NCBI GenBank assembly: GCA_003235475.1
Contig: QJWC01000094.1
Coordinates: 1-64,000, forward strand
DNA length: 64,000 nt
Source of the DNA: Acidimicrobiia bacterium
GTDB lineage: Bacteria > Actinomycetota > Acidimicrobiia > Spongiisociales > UBA5794
Direction: 5' to 3'
This document shows, in pieces, positions 43,210 through 50,920 of the stretch. The position numbers and the translations under genes were made by a program. The notes beneath the pieces were generated by a model, which ran no database searches, was not told the origin of the DNA, and worked only from the letters and a program-made list of their open reading frames with translations. Every line of letters begins with the position of its first letter. Position 1 is the stretch's first letter.

Positions 43210-45989
43210 CGCATCCTCCGCGAAACCATGACGAAACCCAGGAGCGAAACCACAGCCAGAAGGACGACGAGGGCCTGTAGGCGTTTCGGCCCATCGGCGC
43301 TGAACGTCACGACACCCTGCGCCGCGGAGACTTCATTCGCCGAAGCCGTCTCGAGCCATGGTCCCGGCCCGAATCCGGGGTCTGGATTCTCGGCGACGAA
43401 CACGCGGCTGGTGGCCTCGCGATCGCCCGCGTATGACCAACCCGTCCTCGGCCACGTTTGCGCGGTCGAGGTAAGGGCCCGTGACACGGGATCAATCGCG
43501 GTCACGAACACCGCGTTCGACACGCCCGCGGAGAGTGGCAAGAGGTCGAGCTGACCCGCGAACACCTGACGCCAGGCGAGCGACGTCGGGTCGGCGTCCG
43601 CGCCATCGCTGTCACCGAGGACCACGATCCAACGTATGCCGAAGGGCGCCAGGAGGCCGCCGATGCGTCTCGTCTCGCCGTCGACGGCCGTGTGCAGGCT
43701 GGCGAGCAGAGCCTCGTCGAGATCACCTCGGGGTGCGAGGCGTGCCTCACCGAGGTCAGGTACGGGGGCGCTCACCACGCGGTAAGCGCCACCTTCGACC
43801 AGTCGGCTGTCGCCCGGCATCTGATCGGCGGGTCCGACGAGGAGAACCCTGCTGCGAGCCGCCTCGCCCTCGTTGGCCCTCGTGAACGTGAGGGTGTCGG
43901 AGAACACGTCGCCTGGAAGGCCGAGCCGCCCGCCGAGAACGATCGTCGAAGCCGAGATGAGGAGCAGCGCGATGCCGGCGACTCCAAAGCCTGCGATGGA
44001 CCGACGCCACCGCGGAGCCTCGTGATTCGAGACGGTCGCCGCGACCACGCCGACACAGATACCGACCCCAAGGCCCGCAACGGCGAGTCCGACCGACTCG
44101 GCCTCGGAACCGAGGCCGTACGACCCACCCCTGGCTGCGAGATAACCAAAAGCCGCGAGAAGCGCAGCCCATCCTGCGATGATTGCGACGCGCCGCTCCG
44201 CCGCAACGACGCCAACGACGGCGACCACGGCCCCAGCAACGGGCATGACCGGGGAGGTCGCCCAGAAGGCGTAGCCGTCTTTCACGATGGCCTCGAAGCT
44301 GTGATCCCAGATCCAGGGGGACAGCAGGAGGGCGCCGCCTGCGGTTCCGACCGTGGCCGCAAGGACTGCTCTCCACGCATCGGTGTCGGCAAAGCGCAGG
44401 GCCGCATAGACCACAAGGGCGGGAAGGGGAACCAGCAGCGTCACGGGTGACAACGCCCCCATGAGCCCGAACACGAGCACGGCGCCGGCCATGCGGGCGA
44501 AGGCCGGGAGCGCTTGATCGCGCACCGGAGCCAGGCAGAACCGCAGCGCCCAGGGAAGTACCCCGAGCGCAAGGACGGTGCCGATGTGCGTGTTCCCCGC
44601 GATCCCTTGCGCGGTGGGTCCCGCGACGTACACGATGCCAGCGACGAGGGCGGGAGCCGCGCCCACCGACCAGGTCCTCAGAAGGCGTGTCATGCCCCAG
44701 ATGCCGGAGAGCATCGCCCCGGCTGCAAGCACGTACTCGGCTACATGTCCGGTGTGGAGGGTGAGAATACGCACGATCGCCGCAACCGCCAGGAGGGGTC
44801 GTAGGGCGAGGGTCGAACCGAGGCCCGCAGGGTTCCATCCGCCGGCATACGCATCGAGCACATGCCAGCCGTTCGACGGGACCGGAAGGGTGTACCCGAC
44901 TGCGGGGAAACCATCGGCCCAGATATTGCGAGCAGAAAGCATCACCAGCAAGACCGCGACCGCACCCACCACGAAGGCCGGCTGGCGGATGTCCGCACCG
45001 ATCGACTCGACGGTCAGGCTCTCGTCGCCCGGGAGCCGACGGCGAAGTGCGGCGAGCGATGCGGCCCATACGCGGCTGATCTTGACGCTCCCCCGCCGTT
45101 GGAACCGGAAGAGCTCCTCGTCACTCGCCGTTCGCTGCGTTCTCGCGTGGCGCCGCTGGGAGATGGTGGACGGCGCGTGACGCAGGTTCCACACCCACGA
45201 TCGGGCCCAGTCGAACCCGTACCACCTGCCGAGGAAGAGAGAGACGACCCACTCGACGAGGCCAATGAAGAAATCGAAGGGAAGCACCCACGCGAGCGTC
45301 AGCCACCCGTACACCTTCACGTATGCCCGAATCCTGCTGGCCTCCTCGCGCCAGCGGTTCGCACGCTCGTCGCGGCGGTCGTAGGTCACCTCGGACGCCG
45401 GGCTGACGATGGTTCGGGCACCTTTGAGGCGCGCACGCTGGGAGAGGTCGATCGAAGCGGCGACGGGGGCCATCGACGCGTCGATGCCGCCGACGCCGGC
45501 GAGGAGGTCTCTCCGGACGAGCATCGACACTCCTGCGACTGCGGCGATGTCGCGAACGACATCGTGCTGCCCCTGGTCCTTCTCCGACCGATCGAGGCCG
45601 GTGTATGGCACACCGAACACGTCGGTCACGAGCCCGACCGACACGAGGCCCCTGTCCGATCCGACGATCTTCGACCCGACGATGCCCGAGTCGGTGCGGA
45701 TTGCGTCGTTGACGAGGGAGACAAGCGCATCCGGCGCAGGGACGGCGCCTTCCCGCAAGAACCAGATGAACTCGACCGACGTGCCGATGGCGGCGATCGC
45801 GTCGTCAGTCGCCGCGAACCATGGAAGCTCGGAAGCCAGTTCTCCTTCCGGTTTTCCTCCGACGAGCACGGCGCCTGCCGTCTCGTACACTTGTCGACCG
45901 ACAGCCGAAAGGGTGTCGCCCAGACCGCCTGCTCCGTCCGTGATCACGACCGTCGCGACGGTGGCATGTCGTGTTGGGGTGAGGGACAT
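43206..45989 (-). CDS. Very large membrane glycosyltransferase (GT2 head plus ~12 TM)
   Basis: The 927-residue protein begins with a GT2-like domain (ATVATVVITDGAGGLGDTLSAV..., FIWFLREGAVPAPDALVSLVNDA, AGVSMLVRRDLLAGVGGIDA), but the first motifs are degenerate. After about residue 230 there are about 12-14 TM segments (for example FDFFIGLVEWVVSLFLGRWYGF and later ones) with an external C-terminal domain of about 200 residues. Proteins of this shape sit beside DUF5719 and cofD/fbiA in many actinobacteria and probably make cell-envelope polysaccharide. ATG at 45989 is chosen; it touches the start of cofD back to back. Confidence 0.82.
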   Translation of the reverse strand: MSLTPTRHATVATVVITDGAGGLGDTLSAVGRQVYETAGAVLVGGKPEGELASELPWFAATDDAIAAIGTSVEFIWFLREGAVPAPDALVSLVNDAIRTDSGIVGSKIVGSDRGLVSVGLVTDVFGVPYTGLDRSEKDQGQHDVVRDIAAVAGVSMLVRRDLLAGVGGIDASMAPVAASIDLSQRARLKGARTIVSPASEVTYDRRDERANRWREEASRIRAYVKVYGWLTLAWVLPFDFFIGLVEWVVSLFLGRWYGFDWARSWVWNLRHAPSTISQRRHARTQRTASDEELFRFQRRGSVKISRVWAASLAALRRRLPGDESLTVESIGADIRQPAFVVGAVAVLLVMLSARNIWADGFPAVGYTLPVPSNGWHVLDAYAGGWNPAGLGSTLALRPLLAVAAIVRILTLHTGHVAEYVLAAGAMLSGIWGMTRLLRTWSVGAAPALVAGIVYVAGPTAQGIAGNTHIGTVLALGVLPWALRFCLAPVRDQALPAFARMAGAVLVFGLMGALSPVTLLVPLPALVVYAALRFADTDAWRAVLAATVGTAGGALLLSPWIWDHSFEAIVKDGYAFWATSPVMPVAGAVVAVVGVVAAERRVAIIAGWAALLAAFGYLAARGGSYGLGSEAESVGLAVAGLGVGICVGVVAATVSNHEAPRWRRSIAGFGVAGIALLLISASTIVLGGRLGLPGDVFSDTLTFTRANEGEAARSRVLLVGPADQMPGDSRLVEGGAYRVVSAPVPDLGEARLAPRGDLDEALLASLHTAVDGETRRIGGLLAPFGIRWIVVLGDSDGADADPTSLAWRQVFAGQLDLLPLSAGVSNAVFVTAIDPVSRALTSTAQTWPRTGWSYAGDREATSRVFVAENPDPGFGPGPWLETASANEVSAAQGVVTFSADGPKRLQALVVLLAVVSLLGFVMVSRRMR

Positions 45990-46952
45990 GTGGAGTGCAT
46001 TCTGGAATCGATTCGGCGTTACAGCAATCACCGGGCGACCCTGCTCGCCGGGGGCGTGGGCGGGGCGCGGATGGCCCGTGCACTACGCGCCGTCCTGGAT
46101 CCCGGCCACTTGACCGTCGTCGTCAACGTGGGCGACGACGACGAACGATACGGCGTTCACGTGTCTGCCGACCCTGACACGGTGCTGTACACGCTCGCTG
46201 GAATCGCCGGTGAGCACGGTTGGGGACGAGCCGACGACACGACGAACATCATGGACCAGCTCACGAAAGCTGGCATCGACACGACGTTCATGCTCGGCGA
46301 CAAGGACTTCGCGATGTGCCTCGCGCGCACGTTGATGATGGAGTCCGGAACCTCCTTGAGCGACACGATTCGTCATTTCAGCGAGCACTTCGGCGTCACC
46401 GACGTCGCGATCCTTCCTGCGACGGACGACGTGCTCCGCACGTTCGTCAGAACCGGCGACGAGTGGCTGACCTTCCAGGAGTACTTCGTGGAGCGGGGAC
46501 ATCGAGACACGGTCGATGAGATCTCCTACCGCGGCGCCTCGACGGCGATGCCTGCTCCCGGTGTCATCGAGGCGATCGAATCTTCCGACACGGTGATCAT
46601 CGCCCCATCGAACCCGCCGCTCTCGATCTGGCCGATCCTCTCGATTCCCGCGATCGATGACGCAGTACGGAGGCATCCGCGACGTGTTGCCGTCAGCCCC
46701 CTGTTCGGCGGCAGGCCGCTCAAAGGCCCGGCGGACTCCGTCATGAAGGGACTCGGCCTCCTCTCGGGAACCGCGGGGATCCTCCAGGCGTACGACGGCC
46801 TCGTCGACGTCCTGTACATCGACGAGGGCGACGCGGCCGACGTGGGACTCGCCCGCGCTGCGGGTGTCGCGATCCTCGCTGCGAACACCAACCTCGGTGG
46901 CGCCGACCTCGGCGCACCCTTCGCTCTCGAACTCATCGGAGGGCCTCGATGA
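45990..46952 (+). CDS. cofD: 2-phospho-L-lactate transferase (F420 synthesis)
   Basis: CofD (FbiA) joins lactyl or phosphoenolpyruvyl phosphate to the deazaflavin Fo. Typical segments are TLLAGGVGGARMARAL, VVNVGDDDERYGVHVSADPDTVLYTLAG, FMLGDKDFAMCLARTLMM and the late IIAPSNPPLSIWPIL. The ORF track begins at 44862 inside the antisense glycosyltransferase gene; the real start is near GTG 45990, with AGGG upstream, or slightly later. The product then is about 320 residues. The ATG of cofE overlaps its stop as ATGA. Confidence 0.93.
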   Translation: MECILESIRRYSNHRATLLAGGVGGARMARALRAVLDPGHLTVVVNVGDDDERYGVHVSADPDTVLYTLAGIAGEHGWGRADDTTNIMDQLTKAGIDTTFMLGDKDFAMCLARTLMMESGTSLSDTIRHFSEHFGVTDVAILPATDDVLRTFVRTGDEWLTFQEYFVERGHRDTVDEISYRGASTAMPAPGVIEAIESSDTVIIAPSNPPLSIWPILSIPAIDDAVRRHPRRVAVSPLFGGRPLKGPADSVMKGLGLLSGTAGILQAYDGLVDVLYIDEGDAADVGLARAAGVAILAANTNLGGADLGAPFALELIGGPR

Positions 46953-47647
46953 GCAGGCTCACCATCGTGCCAGTCACCGGCATCGGCGAAGTCTCGAAGG
47001 GTGACGATCTCGCAGCCCTCATCTGTGACGCCGTCGAGCAACAGGGCGATGTGTTGCTCGACGGAGACATCGTGGTCGTCACCCACAAAGCGGTGTCCAA
47101 GGAGGAGGGCCGCGTCGTCGAGATCAGCAGCGAGGCCGAGTACAGGGCGCTCGTGGAGGACGAGGCCGCCGAGATCATCAGACGCCGCGGCGACCTCGTG
47201 ATCACCAGGACGAAGCACGGGTTCATTTGCGCGAACGCGGCAGTCGACCGGTCGAACGTCGCCGGTGGCCACGCGGTGCTTCTCCCCGTCGATCCGGACC
47301 GTTCGGCCCACCGTCTCCGAACGCGGATCCAACAGCGAACCGGGACGACGATCGGACTCGTGATCACGGACACGTTCGGTCGACCCTGGCGTCGAGGGCT
47401 TGTGGACGTTGCGATCGGGATCAGCGGCGTCAAGGCGATCGAGGACTTCCGAGGCACCTTCGACACACACGGCAATGAGCTCGTCGTCACCGAGGTGGCA
47501 GTGGTGGACGAGATCGCGGCGGCCTCGGATTTGGTGATGGGCAAGGCGACGGGCATTCCAGCCGCGATCGTCCGGGGCCTCGACGTCGCGGGCGACGGCC
47601 GAGCGAGTGATCTCGTCCGACCAGCCTCAGAGGATTTGTTCAGGTGA
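46949..47647 (+). CDS. cofE: Coenzyme F420:L-glutamate ligase CofE
   Basis: The 232-residue protein adds glutamate to F420-0: RLTIVPVTGIGEVSKGDDLAALI, DIVVVTHKAVSKEEGRVVEI, VITRTKHGFICANAAVDRSNVAG, LVITDTFGRPWRRGLVDVAIGISGV and LVMGKATGIPAAIVRG are all characteristic. It is the short, archaeal-like form: the nitroreductase-like second domain of mycobacterial FbiB is missing, so its later reduction step must be elsewhere. It is coupled to cofD by ATGA. Confidence 0.94.
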   Translation: MSRLTIVPVTGIGEVSKGDDLAALICDAVEQQGDVLLDGDIVVVTHKAVSKEEGRVVEISSEAEYRALVEDEAAEIIRRRGDLVITRTKHGFICANAAVDRSNVAGGHAVLLPVDPDRSAHRLRTRIQQRTGTTIGLVITDTFGRPWRRGLVDVAIGISGVKAIEDFRGTFDTHGNELVVTEVAVVDEIAAASDLVMGKATGIPAAIVRGLDVAGDGRASDLVRPASEDLFR

Positions 47648-47653
47648 GCAACA

Positions 47654-48532
47654 GTGCCCGAACTCCCTGAAATCGAGGCGTATCTGCACGCCCTCCGGCC
47701 CCGGCTCGAGGGCGCCACCCTTGCTGCCGTCAGGGTCAGCTCTTTCTCGCTCCTCAAGACGTTCGACCCCCCGGTGTCGGCGGTCGAAGGGCAGGCGGTG
47801 AACGGCGTGCACCGGATAGGCAAACGCGTGTCCATCGACCTCTCTGGGGATCTGCACCTCGTCATCCACCTCATGGTCGCTGGCCGGTTCGCGTGGAACG
47901 AGGCACCGAAGCCGGTCCCGAAACGCGGCGGCCTCGCCGCGTTCGACTTCACGACGGGCTCCCTCGTGCTGACTGAAGCGGGGACGAAGCGTCGAGCCTC
48001 GCTTTCAGTGATGACGACGGAAGGCCTCTCGGACATCGACCCGGGGGGAATCGAGCTCTCGACCGCGACCGAAGCCGAGTTCAGGGCTGCCCTCCTCACG
48101 GCACGACACACGCTGAAACGAGCGCTCACAGACGCCAGATACCTGTCGGGGATCGGAGGCGCGTTCGCCGACGAGATCCTCCACGAGGCGAAGCTCTCGC
48201 CCACGCAGATGAACACCAACCTCTCCGAAGAGGAGATCGCGAGGCTCTTCAGCGCCGCCACGAACACCCTCGAGCGGTGGACCGCAAAGCGGATCGAGGA
48301 AACGGGAGACGGGTTTCCGACCAAGGTCACCGCGTTCCATCCGGACATGGCGGTGCACGGCAAGTTCGGAGAGGACTGCCCCGTGTGCGGAGCACCCGTG
48401 CAGAGGATCGTCACCGGCGAGCGGGAGACGAACTACTGCCCTGGCTGCCAGACGGGTGGCCGCATCCTGGCTGACCGCTCGCTCTCGAGGCTGCTCAAGG
48501 ACGACTGGCCCAAGACGCTCGAAGAGCTGTAG
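47654..48532 (+). CDS. Formamidopyrimidine-DNA glycosylase / endonuclease VIII family
   Basis: The 292-residue protein starts with PELPEIEAY, so the catalytic Pro1 is present after removal of the first residue, with Glu2 next to it. Residues GKRVSIDLSGD carry the conserved Lys. The helix-two-turn-helix region is LTDARYLSGIGGAFADEILHEAKLSPTQ, and the C-terminal zinc finger is CPVCGAPVQRI...NYCPGC. It removes oxidised bases from DNA. GTG at 47654 is 4 nt after cofE, so they may be one transcript. Fpg versus Nei is not settled by the motifs. Confidence 0.88.
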   Translation: MPELPEIEAYLHALRPRLEGATLAAVRVSSFSLLKTFDPPVSAVEGQAVNGVHRIGKRVSIDLSGDLHLVIHLMVAGRFAWNEAPKPVPKRGGLAAFDFTTGSLVLTEAGTKRRASLSVMTTEGLSDIDPGGIELSTATEAEFRAALLTARHTLKRALTDARYLSGIGGAFADEILHEAKLSPTQMNTNLSEEEIARLFSAATNTLERWTAKRIEETGDGFPTKVTAFHPDMAVHGKFGEDCPVCGAPVQRIVTGERETNYCPGCQTGGRILADRSLSRLLKDDWPKTLEEL

Positions 48533-48539
48533 CGGCTAC
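48529..48539. terminator. Dyad containing both stop codons of convergent glycosylase and epimerase genes
   Basis: GTAGC-G-GCTAC. The plus TAG (48530-48532) and the minus TAG (48538-48536) lie in the two arms. Confidence 0.35.
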
Positions 48540-49477
48540 CCCTCGCGAGAGCGGAACCATGCAATGGTCTGCTCGATGCCGTCGGCGAGCGGCGTCCAGG
48601 CCTCCCATCCGAGGACCTTCCGGGCAAGGGAGGGATCCAGGCAAGAGCGCATCTGCTCGCCTTTCCGCGGTGCCGCCATGATGGGGGCGATGTCGGCGCC
48701 AACCGCCTCGACGATGACCTCGAGCAGCTTCAGAACCGACGTCTCCCTACCGGTTCCGACGTTGACGTATCGCGACCCGCCGATCCTCCCCGCCCTCACC
48801 ATTGCGTCGGTCACGTCCTCGACGAACACGAAGTCGCGCGTCTGGAGCCCATCGCCGTAGATCGTCGGGTTCCGGCCCGCGAGGAGTGACTCGATGAAGA
48901 TCGCAACAACGCCTGCCTCGCCGTTCGGGTCTTGCCGGGGCCCGTAGACGTTGGCGAACCCGAGCGACATGAAGTCGAGGCCGTGCATCGCCTGGTAGTA
49001 GCTGAAGTACTGCTCGGCGACGTACTTCGAGACCCCGTACGGGCTCGATGGTTTTCGTTCGGCGGTCTCGGGCGTCGGGATGTTGAAGGTGTCGCCGAAC
49101 TGTGCACCCCCGGACGATGCGAAGACGAACCGCTCTGCATCGCTGTGACGAGCAGCTTCGAGCATGTTCACCGTGCCCAACACGTTGATGCGTGCGTCGT
49201 ACGCCGGATCCGCCACCGACCGCCGCACATCGATCTGGGCCGCGAGGTGGAACACGGTGTCCGGACGAAAGTCCCTGACGAGGCCGACGACGTCGTTGTC
49301 GGAGACATCGATCTGGTGGATCTTCACGCTGCCGCGCGAACGGGCGTCCCTGAGGTTGCCGAGCGACCCCGAACTGAGGTCGTCCAGTACGAGGACGTCG
49401 GTCCCATCATCGACGAGCCTGTCGACGAGGTTGGATCCGATGAACCCAGCTCCACCGGTTACGACGGCGCGTGGCAT
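48536..49477 (-). CDS. NAD-dependent epimerase/dehydratase (UDP-glucose 4-epimerase-like)
   Basis: The 313-residue SDR has the NAD motif VVTGGAGFIGSNLVDRL, the segment HLAAQIDVRRSVADP, SSGGAQFG with the active Ser region, the catalytic YGVSK (Tyr and Lys) and a C-terminal YVNVGTGRETSVLKLLE. It resembles GalE and related UDP-sugar epimerases. The nucleotide sugar cannot be fixed from sequence. It begins 3 nt after the stop of the DLH-like gene, so they may be one transcript. Confidence 0.9.
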   Translation of the reverse strand: MPRAVVTGGAGFIGSNLVDRLVDDGTDVLVLDDLSSGSLGNLRDARSRGSVKIHQIDVSDNDVVGLVRDFRPDTVFHLAAQIDVRRSVADPAYDARINVLGTVNMLEAARHSDAERFVFASSGGAQFGDTFNIPTPETAERKPSSPYGVSKYVAEQYFSYYQAMHGLDFMSLGFANVYGPRQDPNGEAGVVAIFIESLLAGRNPTIYGDGLQTRDFVFVEDVTDAMVRAGRIGGSRYVNVGTGRETSVLKLLEVIVEAVGADIAPIMAAPRKGEQMRSCLDPSLARKVLGWEAWTPLADGIEQTIAWFRSREG

Positions 49478-49480
49478 GCT

Positions 49481-50152
49481 CTAAACCCTCGGCGGGAGAT
49501 GGTCGGAGAAGAAACCGACGAGCCGCTCCGAAACGTCTTCGTACGTTTGTACCGAGAACTCGTCGGCGTCTTCCGACCAGAACCGGGGGCCCGCCTGGGG
49601 ATAGACGACAAAGGTGGTTGTCGGAAGCCGATCCCTGTGTGCGAGCGTGGCTTCGATATCTCCGGCATCGTCTCCGCGGCTTCCGATGAAGAGCGTCGGG
49701 ATCGAGGCGATCGCGAGGTCGTTCGCGCTCACGTCGTCGATTGCGGCCCCAACGACGGAAGCCGCAACGATGCGCTCGTCGGAGGCGGCGAAGGAGGTCG
49801 CGTCCGCGACCCCAGCTCCGAACGCAGCGACGCCGAAACCGAGCTGGCCGTTCGACCACGTTCCGGTGGGATTGCACACGAACGAGGCAACGGCCTTGCT
49901 GATCCGTGCATTCTCCGAGGCATCCGACGTGAGGTCCAGTGCGAGCGCCGCAATCCCGTGCCGGGCGAACACCCGGCAGTGCTGTTTGATGGCCGATGAC
50001 GGAAGAGGCTGATCGCCGAAGACCACGACCGTGGGCCATTCGCCGGAAAAGTCCGGACGGGCGAGATAGCCGGTAAAGGTCCGCGGGCCCGCGGGGATGC
50101 TCGTCGATCCGTAGATGGTCTCGACTGTTCCTTCGCCGGTTTGAACTGCCAC
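49481..50152 (-). CDS. Dienelactone-hydrolase-like protein with lost catalytic residues
   Basis: The 223-residue product has the alpha/beta hydrolase outline of the DLH family: GPRTFTGYLARPDFSGEWPTVVVFGD, then HGIAALALDL, and the final FVVYPQAGPRFWSEDADEF. But the nucleophile elbow reads GVAAFGAG, with Gly where Cys or Ser is expected, and the motif near the end has AGPRFW instead of AGHAFF, so the catalytic His is lost too. It looks like an inactive relative. GTG at 50152 with GGGGAG five bases upstream is chosen over 50206, which overlaps the birA end. Function unknown. Confidence 0.75.
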   Translation of the reverse strand: MAVQTGEGTVETIYGSTSIPAGPRTFTGYLARPDFSGEWPTVVVFGDQPLPSSAIKQHCRVFARHGIAALALDLTSDASENARISKAVASFVCNPTGTWSNGQLGFGVAAFGAGVADATSFAASDERIVAASVVGAAIDDVSANDLAIASIPTLFIGSRGDDAGDIEATLAHRDRLPTTTFVVYPQAGPRFWSEDADEFSVQTYEDVSERLVGFFSDHLPPRV

Positions 50153-50177
50153 GTGCACTCCCCGTTCGGCGGTGAGG

Positions 50178-50870
50178 CTAGTTGCGGCCAAGGAGATGTA
50201 CGTCACCCGCGATCACGGTCGTCGTTGCGTCTGCGGCCCTGACGACGAGCGCACCGCTCGCATCCACGTCCACCGCGGTGCCGGTACCGCCGTCCCACGC
50301 GACCTCCGATCCGATCGTGCTGCACGCCGCGAGGTACGCATCCCTCGGCCACTCGTTCGGTCCCTCGTCGACGACTGCCACGAACCCATCGACCCAGCGC
50401 GTTCCAAGGCTCGTCACGAAGGCATCATCGACCTTCCCATCGAGGAGCGCGCCTGCGCCCTCCACCGGCGTCTCCCAGAACAAATTGATCCCGCACCCCA
50501 CGGTGACGCGGTCCCCCGAGGCCTCCACCAGGATGCCGCCGACCTTGAGCGAAGCCACGAGAAGGTCGTTCGGCCACTTGAGATCCACCGTCACGCCCGC
50601 GCCGTCCGCTATTGCCCGCCGAATGGCGACACCGGCACACAGCGGCAGCCGTGGGAAGGTCGACGGAGGCCAGCCCGGGCGGAAGGAGTACGAGGAGAAA
50701 AGGGCCTGGTCCGGTTCGACCCAATGCCGGCCGGAACGCCCCCGGCCAGCGACCTGGTGCGCCGCGACAACCAGCGTCGGGCGGTCGTTCGCTTCGGCGA
50801 TACGGGCGGCTTCGTCCTGTGTGGACCCCACCGACGTGAGGTGCACGATGTCGTAGTGTGTAGCCATCAT
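50178..50870 (-). CDS. birA: Biotin--protein ligase (BirA, no HTH)
   Basis: The 230-residue monofunctional ligase attaches biotin to carboxyl carrier protein. Biotin-binding motifs are QVAGRGRSGRHW, VDLKWPNDLLV and KVGGILVEA. An N-terminal repressor helix-turn-helix is lacking. It faces the biotin-dependent carboxylase operon, whose BCCP domain (52601-54346) is its likely substrate. The gap to the carboxylase gene is only about 50 bp, so the promoters overlap. Confidence 0.93.
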   Translation of the reverse strand: MMATHYDIVHLTSVGSTQDEAARIAEANDRPTLVVAAHQVAGRGRSGRHWVEPDQALFSSYSFRPGWPPSTFPRLPLCAGVAIRRAIADGAGVTVDLKWPNDLLVASLKVGGILVEASGDRVTVGCGINLFWETPVEGAGALLDGKVDDAFVTSLGTRWVDGFVAVVDEGPNEWPRDAYLAACSTIGSEVAWDGGTGTAVDVDASGALVVRAADATTTVIAGDVHLLGRN

Positions 50871-50920
50871 CGATTTCAGAGAGTCGAACTGAGCAAGCAG
50901 CGAGCCTACCTGGAGAGCGC

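Noticed and set aside
44862-45989. Long N-terminal extension of CofD in the ORF track
   Set aside because: It lies antisense to the glycosyltransferase; CofD homology begins only near 46030.
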